Origin: Peteryoungia desertarenae | GTDB lineage: Bacteria > Pseudomonadota > Alphaproteobacteria > Rhizobiales > Rhizobiaceae | Direction: 5' to 3' | NCBI RefSeq assembly: GCF_005860795.2 | Contig: NZ_CP058350.1 | Coordinates: forward strand, 284,001-348,000 | Length of the DNA stretch: 64,000 bases | In this document: positions 52,590-62,024 of the stretch, one piece after another | How the letters are laid out: every line of letters starts with the position of its first letter | Position numbering within the stretch: the stretch's first letter is position 1 | Position numbers and translations under genes: made by a program | Notes under the pieces: model-generated | Seen by the model: the letters and a program-made list of their open reading frames with translations, nothing else | Told to the model about the DNA's origin: nothing | The model's database searches: none

Positions 52590-53570
52590 TTGGCGAAGCT
52601 CAGACGCGAACACCACATGACCCTGTCGGACGCGGGCGGCCTGCGCATCCGCGCCGCTTGGCTCTATTACAACGAGGGCCTGACGCAGAAGGACGTGGCG
52701 GATCGGCTGGGCATCAGCCGCTCAACAGTCATCCGCATGCTGGACGAGGCACGCAAGCGCGCCGAAGTGCAGATCTGGATCAGCGACGGCGTCGCCGACT
52801 GCATTGATCTCGCTGTGAGGCTGGAAAAGGCCTACGGCCTTGACGAGGCCGTTGTCGTGCCCTCGCCCGACACGTCGGACGCCGCCTCGATCGCCAAGGC
52901 CGTCGGCCTGGCGCTTGGGCAATTCCTCACGGAGGTCATCACCAATGACATGACCATCGGCGTCGGCTGGGGCCGGACCATGACGGCGTCACTCGCCGGT
53001 TTCCGCCCGCCGAGCCGCGAGAACTGCAAGGTTGTCTCCCTGCTCGGCGGTATCGTCGCGGTCCGCCAGACGAACCCGATCGACTACACCTGGCGGCTGG
53101 CAAGTCAGCTCGGCGCCGAATGCTACATGTTCCTCGCGCCCCTCCTCGTCGATTCCGTCGCGACCAAGCGGGCACTCATTGAAGAATGCGGCCTCAAGGC
53201 GATCTATGATCTCGCCGAAAATCTCGACCTCGCCATCGTCTCCTGCGGCGATATCGGACCGCATTCCACCTCGCTTTCGGAAGGCTTCATCAGCCACCAG
53301 ACGCTGATGGAACTGGTCGATGCGGCTTGCGTCTGCGACACCATGTTCAACTTCCTCGATGCGGACGGCAACTCGGTTGCCCACCCGATCAACGAGCGTG
53401 TGATGTCCGTTGACCTGGACACGCTGAACAAGGCGAAACACATCGTGCTGTCTTCGGGTGGGGCGCACCGCGCCAAGGCTATTCGCGCGACAATCCGCAG
53501 GATCGGCTGCAACACGCTGATCACGGATGAGGCGGCGGCCCGGGAGTTGTTGGGGCTCGGACGCGCGTAA
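52590..53570 (+). CDS. SorC-family sugar-responsive regulator
   Basis: 326-residue regulator: N-terminal HTH (RIRAAWLYYNEGLTQKDVADRLGISRSTVIRMLDEARKR) and a SorC-type sugar-binding domain in which LLGGIVAVRQTNPIDYTWRLASQLGAECYMFLAPLLVDS is typical. It probably senses a sugar or sugar phosphate. The opening TTG at 52590 or the ATG at 52617 may be the start; neither has a good ribosome site. A good promoter lies upstream. It diverges from tal, so a link to pentose phosphate metabolism is plausible but unproved. Confidence 0.85.
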   Translation: MAKLRREHHMTLSDAGGLRIRAAWLYYNEGLTQKDVADRLGISRSTVIRMLDEARKRAEVQIWISDGVADCIDLAVRLEKAYGLDEAVVVPSPDTSDAASIAKAVGLALGQFLTEVITNDMTIGVGWGRTMTASLAGFRPPSRENCKVVSLLGGIVAVRQTNPIDYTWRLASQLGAECYMFLAPLLVDSVATKRALIEECGLKAIYDLAENLDLAIVSCGDIGPHSTSLSEGFISHQTLMELVDAACVCDTMFNFLDADGNSVAHPINERVMSVDLDTLNKAKHIVLSSGGAHRAKAIRATIRRIGCNTLITDEAAARELLGLGRA

Positions 53571-53576
53571 GTCTGT

Positions 53577-53981
53577 TCACTCGTCACCATAGAGCGACGG
53601 GAGATGCCGCTCGACCTCCATTGCGTCATGCAGAATGCGACCAACGCCAATCAGATCGGGCACGATTTGTCTGTAAAGGATGAAATGCCTTGGACGGCGG
53701 ACAATTCCGCTTGAGTGTCGAGCACGATCACGGCTGTGCCGGAGATGATAGCTGTAGATGCCTTGTCCAAGTTCAGGCCGCGCCACGACACCAAGTGGAG
53801 GACCAGATAGGGCAAGTTCTGAAAGAGCCGTAACGATTAAGAGTTCATATCGACGAAGTGCATCCCGACCGAAGTCCGCATAGGTTTTCGTCAAGATATC
53901 AAGGATATCGAAATCAGCCTGTGCCGAAAGCCTGATCTCAGCTATCGTCCCTTGTCCGGGAACCGGCACTGTCAACGGCAT
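53577..53981 (-). CDS. parE: ParE/RelE-family toxin
   Basis: 134-residue protein of the ParE/RelE superfamily: a strand-helix start (IAEIRLSAQADFDILDILTKTYADFGRDALRRYELLI) and the family tail RRPRHFILYRQIVPDLIGVGRILHDAMEVERHLP, where h.ilYr...d.i.i.rIlH..md...hl is the signature. The ATG at 53981 starts inside the ParD gene, overlapping by 44 bases. ParE inhibits DNA gyrase. It is co-translated with the antitoxin. Normal length, no damage seen. Confidence 0.85.
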   Translation of the reverse strand: MPLTVPVPGQGTIAEIRLSAQADFDILDILTKTYADFGRDALRRYELLIVTALSELALSGPPLGVVARPELGQGIYSYHLRHSRDRARHSSGIVRRPRHFILYRQIVPDLIGVGRILHDAMEVERHLPSLYGDE

Positions 53982-54237
53982 GACGACCGATACGCGATAT
54001 GTGATCGGACAGTCTTTCGATGGGTACGTCCGTGAAGCGCCCCTGCTCCAGATCGGCGAAACCAGTGTTGGCAGCATTTCGCAGGGCATCGAGTTTGGCC
54101 GCGTCGCTCGCTACCCTCTCTTCAACAAGCCTGAGCCCGTCCCGCAGCACGTCATCAGGATGATCATAGCGCCCTGATTCGACCAGACTGTCGATCCGGC
54201 GGCTGATGTCTTCGGGGAGTTGGACCGAGTTGCGCAT
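53938..54237 (-). CDS. parD: ParD-family antitoxin
   Basis: 99-residue ribbon-helix-helix antitoxin (MRNSVQLPEDISRRIDSLVESGRYDHPDDVLRDGLRLVEER, the standard ParD start with G.Y...devLR.gLr). The C-terminal half, which would wrap the toxin, is acidic. It should repress its own operon and neutralise the ParE product encoded directly downstream with a 44-base overlap. It lies between the SorC regulator and an Ada-like repair gene; such chromosomal parDE pairs stabilise regions or respond to stress. Confidence 0.88.
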   Translation of the reverse strand: MRNSVQLPEDISRRIDSLVESGRYDHPDDVLRDGLRLVEERVASDAAKLDALRNAANTGFADLEQGRFTDVPIERLSDHISRIGRHAVDSAGSRTRDDS

Positions 54238-54284
54238 GGTTCATCCTCTCACAGAAACGGGATTTCGGAAAGCACCTCGCGCGC

Positions 54285-55181
54285 TCACGCCTTTCCGGCT
54301 TCCCAGCCGAGCATGGCGCGCTTGCGGGTCAAGCCCCAGTGATAGCCAGTGAGCGCGCCGCTCTTGCCGAGCGCCCGGTGACAAGGCACGACAAAGGAAA
54401 TCGGATTGCGGCCGACGGCCGCGCCCACCGCGCGGCTGGCGGTCGGCTGACCGATCTTGTGCGCAATGTCGGAATAAGTGACGGCTTTGCCGAGCGGGAT
54501 CGACAAGAGGCTTTCCCAGACCCGTATCTGGAAATCCGACCCGATCAGGACAACACGCAGCGGCTCCTCCGCAGACCAGCGCGCCGGGTCAAATACCCGG
54601 ACTGCATAGGGTGCCGTCGCCGTCGAGTCCGGTTCGAACCGCGCTCTGGGCCAGCGCTTTGCCATATCCTCAAAACAGGCCTTCTCGCCGCCGAGATCCG
54701 CAAAGGCCAATCCTGCAAGTCCGCGTTCCGTGATCATGACAAGGGCGAGACCAAAGGGGGATGCATGATAGCCATAGCGCACGACCAGTCCGGCTCCCTT
54801 GGCCTTCCATTCGCCGGGGCTCATCGCCTCATGCGTTACAAACAGGTCATGCAGACGGCCGGGGCCGGAGAGTCCAAGTTCATGAGAGGCTTCGAGCAGC
54901 GGCAGGTCTTCGTAACCCAGAAGCCGCTTCGCATGATCAAGCGTGACAGCCTGAAGAAAGGCCTTGGGGGACAGACCAGCCCAACGGCTAAAGGTCTTCT
55001 GCAGTTGCGTCGGCGACTGCCCCAGCCGAGCAGCAATTGTCTCAAGGGACGGCTGACGTTGATAATCGAGGGTCAGCATTTCGATCACCTGACAGACTGT
55101 CTCGTAATCGGCTGTATGCGGCGTAACATCGCGCGGCTCGGATATGGAGGCCTTGAAGGCAAAGGGGCTGGCAAGTGTCAT
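54285..55181 (-). CDS. AraC/methyltransferase fusion (Ada-like without Zn domain)
   Basis: 298-residue fusion of an AraC-type HTH (residues about 30-110: LETIAARLGQSPTQLQKTFSRWAGLSPKAFLQ) with a methylated-DNA cysteine S-methyltransferase domain (last 110 residues: IPLGKAVTYSDIAHKIGQPTASRAVGAAVGRNPISFVVPCHR). The active PCHR cysteine is present. It lacks the N-terminal Ada zinc domain that repairs phosphotriesters, so it matches the shorter Ada-like proteins of alphaproteobacteria. It repairs O6-alkylguanine and may regulate alkylation-stress genes. The ATG at 55181 is preferred. Confidence 0.88.
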   Translation of the reverse strand: MTLASPFAFKASISEPRDVTPHTADYETVCQVIEMLTLDYQRQPSLETIAARLGQSPTQLQKTFSRWAGLSPKAFLQAVTLDHAKRLLGYEDLPLLEASHELGLSGPGRLHDLFVTHEAMSPGEWKAKGAGLVVRYGYHASPFGLALVMITERGLAGLAFADLGGEKACFEDMAKRWPRARFEPDSTATAPYAVRVFDPARWSAEEPLRVVLIGSDFQIRVWESLLSIPLGKAVTYSDIAHKIGQPTASRAVGAAVGRNPISFVVPCHRALGKSGALTGYHWGLTRKRAMLGWEAGKA

Positions 55182-55250
55182 GACATGATCCTCAACTATT
55201 GCCGTTTGACCACGCATCAAGGGCGCTCGCCACCCGTTTCTTGCCAGGAA

Positions 55251-55721
55251 TCAGATCCTGAGCCTTGCGGTTACCAAGGCACTCTTGAAGGCCTTGGCAA
55301 AGCTTTCGCGATCGTCCGGGTTAAGGAACGAGCCGACATCCGTCCGCCGTCCCTCACCCGCGACCATCATCGAGGTGATACCGATTTCATCGTGACGCTG
55401 AACAAGAAACTTGGCCCAGAAGGGATTGAAACGATGCTCGACCATGCGGCCGGATGGCGCAAACTTGCGGATCGAAAGATCGGTCCGCGACACTGTCACT
55501 TCCTCCCGCGCGCGCCCGGAGCGATAGCTTAGCCAGAAAGCGCCATAGAGCAGAAGAAAATCGATGCCGAAGAAGAAGACTATCGGCCAGGCACCTGTCA
55601 TTGCGAAAAAGACCGCATGCAGGAAACAGACGCTACCGGTGAGCAGAAACAGCACGCGATAGCCCTTCTGGCCGAGTGAGCGGTAGGGTGTCAGTTCGGC
55701 TGCAAAAATCGGTGTTTCCAT
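55251..55721 (-). CDS. DUF2244 membrane protein
   Basis: 156-residue protein of the DUF2244 family: two transmembrane helices (YRVLFLLTGSVCFLHAVFFA and IVFFFGIDFLLLYGAFWLSY) followed by a cytoplasmic beta domain (EEVTVSRTDLSIRKFAPSGRMVEHRFNPFWAKFLVQRHDEIG). The role is unknown; the family is common in alphaproteobacteria next to nth. It diverges from nth. The ATG at 55721 is preferred over 55745, which would overlap the nth promoter. Confidence 0.8.
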   Translation of the reverse strand: METPIFAAELTPYRSLGQKGYRVLFLLTGSVCFLHAVFFAMTGAWPIVFFFGIDFLLLYGAFWLSYRSGRAREEVTVSRTDLSIRKFAPSGRMVEHRFNPFWAKFLVQRHDEIGITSMMVAGEGRRTDVGSFLNPDDRESFAKAFKSALVTARLRI

Positions 55722-55734
55722 ACGATGCTCAAGA

Positions 55735-55771
55735 TTGCCTTCCATGACCCAGCCCGACTATAGATTTGCAA
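55735..55771 (+). promoter_or_regulatory. nth promoter, probably giving a leaderless mRNA
   Basis: TTGCCT, 18-bp spacer, TATAGA; the expected start of transcription falls on or next to the ATG at 55771, which has no ribosome site. Confidence 0.5.
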
Positions 55772-56550
55772 TGACCTCAGCGAAGCCCAAATCCAGCACC
55801 CAAACTTTGAAAAAGTCAAATCTGGGGAGCCGTAAACGACCAGCGGCACGCCGTCGCACAGCCTATACGAAGGCAGAGCTTGAAGAGATCTTCCGCCGCT
55901 TCTCGATCCAGCGTCCGGAACCGAAAGGTGAGCTCGAGCATGTAAACGCCTTCACGCTTGTCGTGGCCGTTGCCCTGTCGGCCCAGGCGACCGATGCCGG
56001 CGTGAACAAGGCGACGCGCGCCCTCTTCAAGGTGGCCGATACGCCGGAAAAGATGTTGGCGCTCGGCGAGGAAAAGGTCCGCGACTACATCAAGACGATC
56101 GGGCTCTACCGCAACAAGGCGAAGAACGTTATCGCGCTCAGCCAGAAGCTGGTCGACGACTTTGGCGGCGAAGTGCCTCGCACCCGAGAGGAACTCGTTA
56201 CCCTGCCCGGCGTCGGTCGCAAGACCGCCAATGTGGTGATGTCCATGGCCTTCGGCATTCCGACCATGGCCGTCGACACCCATATCCTGCGCATCGGCAA
56301 CCGCATCAAGCTCGCGCCCGGCAAGACACCGGATGAGATCGAGGACATCCTGATGCGGATAATTCCGGAGCAGTATCTCTTCCACGCCCATCACTGGCTG
56401 ATCCTGCACGGACGCTACTGTTGCAAGGCCCGCAAGCCGGAATGCGAGCGCTGTGTCATTGCCGATATCTGTAAGTCACCGGAAAGGACCTGCGACGTTC
56501 CAGCACCCCTCGTTGAACTGCCTCAACAAGTCATCGGTGCGACCGAGTGA
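55771..56550 (+). CDS. nth: endonuclease III
   Basis: 259-residue DNA glycosylase/AP lyase for oxidised pyrimidines. The helix-hairpin-helix LPGVGRKTANVVMSMAFG with the catalytic Lys, the catalytic Asp in VDTHILRIGNRI, and the four-cysteine [4Fe-4S] site (C-x6-C-x2-C-x5-C, CCKARKPECERCVIADIC region) are complete. A basic N-terminal extension of about 30 residues (KPKSSTQTLKKSNLGSRKRP) is longer than in E. coli Nth. I chose ATG 55771 from the promoter position; 55744 is also possible. Diverges from the DUF2244 gene. Confidence 0.93.
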   Translation: MTSAKPKSSTQTLKKSNLGSRKRPAARRRTAYTKAELEEIFRRFSIQRPEPKGELEHVNAFTLVVAVALSAQATDAGVNKATRALFKVADTPEKMLALGEEKVRDYIKTIGLYRNKAKNVIALSQKLVDDFGGEVPRTREELVTLPGVGRKTANVVMSMAFGIPTMAVDTHILRIGNRIKLAPGKTPDEIEDILMRIIPEQYLFHAHHWLILHGRYCCKARKPECERCVIADICKSPERTCDVPAPLVELPQQVIGATE

Positions 56551-56557
56551 ACCGCAC

Positions 56558-57271
56558 TCAGGCCCGGAAGTCTGGGTCTCTGGCGCTCAGAAGCTTATGC
56601 AGATGCACCATCATGCCGGCCGCAAAGAGTGGTGTGAGCAGGTTGACAATCGGAATTGCCAGAAAACCGGCAATGACCAATCCGCCAACAAAAACGGTGC
56701 CGGAGTGCTTCGCGCGAAACATCTTTGCTTCCTGAACTGTTCGAAAGCGCATGGCCGCGAATTCGAAAAACTCTCGACCAAGCAGGTAGCCGTTCACCAG
56801 AAAGAAGGCGATGATATTGATCCCGGGGACGAAGAGCAGCATCAGCGCAAACAGATTGCCGACAATCACCACACCGAAGAATTTGATGGAGGCGATGATG
56901 CTCTCCCCCAGTGGCATGGCTCTTCCTCCAGGGTGCTCCGGATAGTCCCGCTTCTCGACCACTTCGGCGACATCATCAAGAAACAGGCCCGCGATAATGG
57001 CGGTGACAGGTGACAAGAGCAATGCCAGTCCCAGGGCAAGACCAATGCTGGCCAGTATGCCGAAAATGAAGGTAAGCCAGCCGGCCCAGTCCGGCAGATC
57101 TGGAACAAGGCCCTGAATCATCGGCATGGCGAAGGCGATAAAGGTCTCGCGCAGGCCGAACCAGAGACCGATCAGAACCAGGATCGTCAAACCCAAGGTC
57201 TTCCAGAAAACAGTGCGTGTTTCAGGCGCAAACAGATTGCGCAAGGAGAGTGCGGCAGCATCAAGTGTCAT
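56558..57271 (-). CDS. CysZ/EI24-family membrane protein
   Basis: 237-residue inner-membrane protein of the EI24/CysZ family, whose best-known member aids sulfate uptake. Helices can be seen at 25-45, 65-90, 130-165 and 195-225; the loop LFLDDVAEVVEKRDYPEHPGGRAMP and the GYLLGREFFEFAAMRFR segment are typical of the family. It ends 7 bases from nth. It is not accompanied by cysteine biosynthesis genes here, so the sulfate role is only an analogy. Confidence 0.82.
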   Translation of the reverse strand: MTLDAAALSLRNLFAPETRTVFWKTLGLTILVLIGLWFGLRETFIAFAMPMIQGLVPDLPDWAGWLTFIFGILASIGLALGLALLLSPVTAIIAGLFLDDVAEVVEKRDYPEHPGGRAMPLGESIIASIKFFGVVIVGNLFALMLLFVPGINIIAFFLVNGYLLGREFFEFAAMRFRTVQEAKMFRAKHSGTVFVGGLVIAGFLAIPIVNLLTPLFAAGMMVHLHKLLSARDPDFRA

Positions 57272-57338
57272 TGTCGGTCCCTTCGGCTCAGCGGCCTTGA
57301 TGTAGGAAGGCGGGACCGAACCCGCAACACGGGCGAAG

Positions 57339-58127
57339 TCAATCGAGCCTGTAGAGAAGCGGACGGCGATCCGTGAGGTAGGGGTTTTGTCGACGAGCCT
57401 CGAGATAGGCGTCCGGATCGATCTCGGCGATCAGCAGTGTCTCGCCCATGCCTGCTCGCGCAATCTCATCTCCATCGGGAGATACAATAACAGAGCGGCC
57501 ACCATAGCGCATTTCGCCCTCTGATCCGCAGAGATCCGCATAGGCAATGAAGACGCCATTCTCAAGAGCCCGGACCGGGACCACCATATCGGCAATCCGC
57601 CGGCTGATCACGCCATTTGGCAGCGCAGTCGGGACAAGAACGAGTTCTGCACCGGCAAGCGCAAGGCTCCGAACATTTTCCGGGAACTCGACATCATAGC
57701 AGACCAACATTCCGGTCCGGATACCGCACAGATCAAAGACATGCGGTCTTTCGTCTCCGGGCCGAAAGGCAGCCCGTTCCGCCTCGCCGTAAAGATGTGT
57801 CTTACGGTAGCATTCAGCCGAACCATCCGGGCGCACGAGCACGGCAGAATTGTAGATGCCTGATCCATCCCGCTCCGGAAAGCCTGCACAGATGGCAAGC
57901 TCAAACTCGGCGGCAATGTCGAGGAGGGCTGACACCATGTTACCGTCGCGCGGCTCGGCGACATCGGCAAAGCGTGGACCGAGCGCATAGCCGCTCAAGG
58001 CAAGCTCCGGCGCGAGGAGCAGATCGGCACCCATGGCGCTCGCTGATTCAGCCGCCTGAACGATCTTTTCGAGATTGGCGCGTATATCGGCAGCGACCGG
58101 CTGCATCTGGATAACTGCGATTTTCAT
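57339..58127 (-). CDS. carbon-nitrogen hydrolase (nitrilase superfamily)
   Basis: 262-residue amidase of the nitrilase superfamily with catalytic Glu41 (APELALSGY), Lys109 (YRKTHLYGE) and Cys143 (LVCYDVEFPE). These enzymes hydrolyse amides or carbamoyl compounds. The start MKIAVIQMQP at 58127 is standard for the family. It follows exoD by 16 bases on the same strand. The specific substrate cannot be assigned. Confidence 0.92.
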   Translation of the reverse strand: MKIAVIQMQPVAADIRANLEKIVQAAESASAMGADLLLAPELALSGYALGPRFADVAEPRDGNMVSALLDIAAEFELAICAGFPERDGSGIYNSAVLVRPDGSAECYRKTHLYGEAERAAFRPGDERPHVFDLCGIRTGMLVCYDVEFPENVRSLALAGAELVLVPTALPNGVISRRIADMVVPVRALENGVFIAYADLCGSEGEMRYGGRSVIVSPDGDEIARAGMGETLLIAEIDPDAYLEARRQNPYLTDRRPLLYRLD

Positions 58128-58143
58128 GGGATTTGAAGGCCTG

Positions 58144-58824
58144 TCATGTGAGCGAAGCATTAAGCAACAGGATGACGCCTTTGATCATCGCAAGCAACAC
58201 ACCTGCGACCACGCTCAAAGACAAGACAAACATCCCACAGCCGCAAAGCACACTGATTCCATCCCGTTCCAGGAGGCCAAAGGAGAAAAGACATACCGCA
58301 ATCGCCGGAAGAATGTTCCCAAGCGGGATGGGTAAGATGAGAATGATCGCCAGCATAAGGCAGAGAAAGCCGATAACATACTCAAACGGTGGGTAAACCA
58401 GCATGCTGAAGCGCGGCTTCAGCATGCGTTCGCCGCGCGCAAGCCAAGGTGAAATGCGGGCGACGACCAGGGCGAAATCGGAGCGTGTCATGGAGCGTTT
58501 CGCAATAATCCTGGGCAACCACGGGCTTCGTCCAAGCATCAATTGCGCTGAAAGGAAAACAAGCGGCGCCCCAAGAACGGATGACGTGCCGGGCGGCGTC
58601 GGCAGGATGTTCGGAAGGGCAAAAATCAGAAGCAGCGCGCCAAACGCACGGTCGCCCATTGCGGCAAAGATATCGCCCACGGAGACACGCTCGCGGGTGT
58701 CATCGCCGGCAAGTGTATCAAGGATCTTCGATAGACGGCGCCCACGAGACGGACGTCGACGAAAACCCCTGCGTCGCGGCTTGGACTCGTCTACGGAACC
58801 CTGACGCCCTGTGTTTGTATCCAT
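58144..58824 (-). CDS. exoD: exopolysaccharide synthesis protein ExoD
   Basis: 226-residue inner-membrane protein of the ExoD family. A basic N-terminus (KPRRRGFRRRPSRGRRLSKIL) is followed by RVSVGDIFAAMGDRAFGALLLIFALPNILPTPPGTSSVLGAPLVFLSAQLMLG, the family core, and about four hydrophobic helices. ExoD affects exopolysaccharide production and alkali tolerance in rhizobia; the mechanism is unknown. The carbon-nitrogen hydrolase follows it. Confidence 0.9.
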   Translation of the reverse strand: MDTNTGRQGSVDESKPRRRGFRRRPSRGRRLSKILDTLAGDDTRERVSVGDIFAAMGDRAFGALLLIFALPNILPTPPGTSSVLGAPLVFLSAQLMLGRSPWLPRIIAKRSMTRSDFALVVARISPWLARGERMLKPRFSMLVYPPFEYVIGFLCLMLAIILILPIPLGNILPAIAVCLFSFGLLERDGISVLCGCGMFVLSLSVVAGVLLAMIKGVILLLNASLT

Positions 58825-58969
58825 TGCCCATGCCGCAGTTGAAGTCGCTCCTTACGTGACATAGGCGCACTGCGTGACAGGGGTTTGATGATGGATATGC
58901 GAAGTGCTGGCAGGTGCCTTCAGAACGTGAAACCACCTGCATTAACTCCAGTCAGACCAGATGGGCCAG

Positions 58970-60817
58970 TCAGGCCTGCACCAGATGACCCTCGCCGACC
59001 TGACGGTACTGACGCTGAGGCGGAACAAAGCCGACGGGCCGGATCGGGCTCTTGATTTCTTCGGTATTCAGATTGCGCTTCAGATTGCGCCGCGCGGGAT
59101 CCGGCACCGGGACAGCCGCCATCAGCTTCTTGGTATACGGATGTTGCGGATTGTCGAAAACTGCCTGACGCGGGCCGATCTCGACAATCTCACCCAAATA
59201 CATCACCGCAACTCGATGGCTGACACGCTCTACAACAGCCATGTCGTGGCTTATGAAGAGATAGGCCAGATTGAAACTCTGCTGCAGATCGAGCAGCAGA
59301 TTGCAAACCTGGGCCTTGATCGAAACATCGAGCGCCGAGACGGCTTCGTCTGCCACGATGATTTTCGGATCAAGCATAAGCGAACGGGCGATGGCAATGC
59401 GCTGCCGCTGGCCGCCGGAGAACTCATGGGGATAACGGGGCATCATATCAGCGCCGAGGCCGACACGTTCGAGCAGATCGGCTGCCTTGTCACGAGCTTC
59501 GTTCTTGCTGCCGAGCTTATGCTCGATAAACGGCTCCATGACCGCTTCACCCACGCTCATGCGCGGATCAAGACTTGCAAAGGGATCCTGGAAAACCATC
59601 TGGATAGTCCGCCGCATGCGGCGCAACTCGGCCGCGCCTAGCTGTCCGACTTGATAACCGTCCACAGAGATCTCACCGCCCGAAGGTTCAACAAGCCGCG
59701 TGATCGAGCGACCGGTCGTAGACTTGCCACAGCCGGATTCGCCCACGAGAGCCAGAGTCTCTCCCGGGCGAAGATCAAAGGAGACATTCTCCACCGCGTG
59801 GACCGCCCCGCTCTTGCGACCAAATAGACCCGAGCGGATGTCGAAGCGTGTGGTGAGGTTCTTCACTTCCAGCACCGGACGCGCGGACTCTTCAACGCCA
59901 CCAGCCTCCGTCTCGGGGACAACCGTTTCACCGCTGGCAATGTCAATCACCGGAAACCGCATCGGACGTTCCCGCCCGCCCATCGAGCCAAGCTTTGGCA
60001 CAGCGGAAAGAAGTGCCCGCGTATAGGGATGACGACCACGGTTGAATATGTCGTCCGTCGTTCCGGTTTCGACCGCTTCGCCACGGAACATCACGATTGT
60101 ACGGTCCGAAATCTCCGCAACCACGCCCATGTCGTGAGTGATAAACAATACGGCCATGCCTTCTTCGTCTTGCAATTGCTTGATGAGATCGAGGATCTGT
60201 CCCTGGATCGTCACATCGAGAGCAGTGGTCGGCTCGTCGGCAATCAGCAGCTTGGGACGAGAGGCCAGCGCCATCGCGATCATCACACGCTGGCGCATGC
60301 CACCCGAGAACTGGTGGGGATATTCGTCAAAGCGGTTTTTCGCGTTGGGAATTCGCACCTTGTCCAGCAGGCGCAGGACCTCGTCCTTGGCCTCTGCGGC
60401 AGAAACGTTCCGGTGGCAAAGGATAGCCTCAGCGATCTGCTTCCCAATCGGAAAGATGGGATTGAGACTGGTCATCGGCTCCTGAAAGATCATCGAGATA
60501 TCATTGCCGCGAACCTGCCGCATGGCTTCGCGGTCCAGATCAAGCAACTCACGCCCCGCGAGCTTTACGCTCCCCTCGATCCGGCTGGAATTTTCGGGCA
60601 GCAGTCGCATGACAGACAGCGATGTCACGCTTTTCCCTGAACCGGATTCACCCACGATCGCGACGGTTTCCCGTGGCGCAATGTCGAAGTTCATGTCACG
60701 CACGACCGAACGCCATTGGCTACCGATCCTGAACGAAGTTGTCAGATTTCTGACTGACAGTACTGACTCTGTCTCGGACGCCACGAATTCCTGCTTTTCC
60801 ATCAAGGCTTCCGCCAT
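58970..60817 (-). CDS. dipeptide/oligopeptide ABC transporter, double ATPase
   Basis: 615-residue protein made of two fused ABC ATPases (DppD- and DppF-like). First domain: Walker A GESGSGKS, signature QFSGGMRQRVMIAMAL, Walker B LIADEPTTALD; second: Walker A GESGCGKST, signature EFSGGQRQRIAIARSL, Walker B IIVADEAVSALD. Both catalytic sets are intact, so it can power the whole importer. It lies 43 bases after the M20 gene on the same strand and across from a divergent solute-binding protein of the same class; permeases are outside the window. The two-in-one arrangement is like GsiA. Confidence 0.93.
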   Translation of the reverse strand: MAEALMEKQEFVASETESVLSVRNLTTSFRIGSQWRSVVRDMNFDIAPRETVAIVGESGSGKSVTSLSVMRLLPENSSRIEGSVKLAGRELLDLDREAMRQVRGNDISMIFQEPMTSLNPIFPIGKQIAEAILCHRNVSAAEAKDEVLRLLDKVRIPNAKNRFDEYPHQFSGGMRQRVMIAMALASRPKLLIADEPTTALDVTIQGQILDLIKQLQDEEGMAVLFITHDMGVVAEISDRTIVMFRGEAVETGTTDDIFNRGRHPYTRALLSAVPKLGSMGGRERPMRFPVIDIASGETVVPETEAGGVEESARPVLEVKNLTTRFDIRSGLFGRKSGAVHAVENVSFDLRPGETLALVGESGCGKSTTGRSITRLVEPSGGEISVDGYQVGQLGAAELRRMRRTIQMVFQDPFASLDPRMSVGEAVMEPFIEHKLGSKNEARDKAADLLERVGLGADMMPRYPHEFSGGQRQRIAIARSLMLDPKIIVADEAVSALDVSIKAQVCNLLLDLQQSFNLAYLFISHDMAVVERVSHRVAVMYLGEIVEIGPRQAVFDNPQHPYTKKLMAAVPVPDPARRNLKRNLNTEEIKSPIRPVGFVPPQRQYRQVGEGHLVQA

Positions 60818-60860
60818 GTCCCGTTCCCCGGTTTATGTGTTTTCGAGAGCATGGAAGCCA

Positions 60861-62024
60861 TCAGGCTGCCAGGGCCGTTTCGGCCAGAGTGACCCAATAG
60901 GAAATCCCGTACGGAATGATTTCGTCATTAAAGTCATAGGCCGAGTTATGCAGGTTGGCCGTGTCGCCATTGCCGATGAACACAAAGGAGCCGGGGCGCG
61001 CTTCCAGCATGTATGAGAAATCCTCAGCACCCATGGCAGGCGGGAAAGCGTCACTGACGGCGTGGGGGCCGACAACCTTTCGCAGCACGTCAAGCGAGAA
61101 CTCGGTTTCAGCTTCGTGATTGATGGTGACCGGATAGCCTCTCTTGTATGTCACCTTTGCTTTGGCACCCATCGCCAAGGCAACGCCGTTGACAATTTCG
61201 CCGATCCGGGCTTCCGCCATGTCGCGCAACTCCGGCAACAGAGTACGCACCGTCCCCGTGAGCTTCACGCTGTCGGGAATGACATTGTAGGCGTCCCCAC
61301 CGTGAATGGTCGTGACAGTTACCACGACAGATTTCAAGGGATCGGTCTCCCGCGCAGCAATGGACTGAAGCGCCACGACGACATGGGCCGCGGCCAGAAC
61401 CGGATCAACGCTCTTGTGTGGCTGAGCTGCATGACCGCTTCGTCCAACGATCTCGATATCGAACTGATCGGCAGCCGCCATCACCGCCCCCTTTCGCGTG
61501 GAAAAGGTGCCAACGTTCATGCCCGGGTGATTATGCATGCCGTAGACTTGCGAGATACCGAATATGTCCATCATGCCGTCCTCGACCATCTCGCGAGCAC
61601 CGCCACCGCCCTCTTCGGCGGGCTGGAAAATGACTGCGATCGAACCCTTGAAATTGCGGGTTTCAGCCAGGTACTTGGCAGCACCGAGCAACATCGCCGT
61701 GTGGCCGTCGTGACCGCAAGCATGCATTTTTCCAGGTATCTTCGATGCCCAGGGCTTGCCACTCGCCTCATGGATTGGAAGCGCATCCATATCGGCCCGG
61801 AAACCGACAACCGGACCTTCACCGCGATTGCCCTTGATGATACCAACCACGCCGGTACGGCCAAGACCGGTCTTGATGACGTCGCAGCCGAATTCCTTGA
61901 GCTTATCCGCAACGAAAGCAGCCGTGCCGTGAACATCGTAGAGAAGCTCTGGATTCTGATGCAGGTGGCGGCGCCATTCGGCGACTTCCGGCTGCAATTC
62001 GCTTGCTCTGTTCAAAATGGGCAT
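60861..62024 (-). CDS. M20 amidohydrolase
   Basis: 387-residue metallopeptidase/amidohydrolase of family M20 (hippurate-hydrolase type), cleaving N-acyl amino acids or small peptides. Metal ligands and marks: MHACGHDGHTAMLLGAAKYL, IFQPAEEGGGGAREMVEDG, and GAEDFSYMLEARPG. No signal peptide, so it acts on imported peptides. First of two genes with the double ATPase. It diverges from the solute-binding protein gene; the set forms one uptake-and-cleavage unit for peptides or acylated amino acids. Confidence 0.93.
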   Translation of the reverse strand: MPILNRASELQPEVAEWRRHLHQNPELLYDVHGTAAFVADKLKEFGCDVIKTGLGRTGVVGIIKGNRGEGPVVGFRADMDALPIHEASGKPWASKIPGKMHACGHDGHTAMLLGAAKYLAETRNFKGSIAVIFQPAEEGGGGAREMVEDGMMDIFGISQVYGMHNHPGMNVGTFSTRKGAVMAAADQFDIEIVGRSGHAAQPHKSVDPVLAAAHVVVALQSIAARETDPLKSVVVTVTTIHGGDAYNVIPDSVKLTGTVRTLLPELRDMAEARIGEIVNGVALAMGAKAKVTYKRGYPVTINHEAETEFSLDVLRKVVGPHAVSDAFPPAMGAEDFSYMLEARPGSFVFIGNGDTANLHNSAYDFNDEIIPYGISYWVTLAETALAA

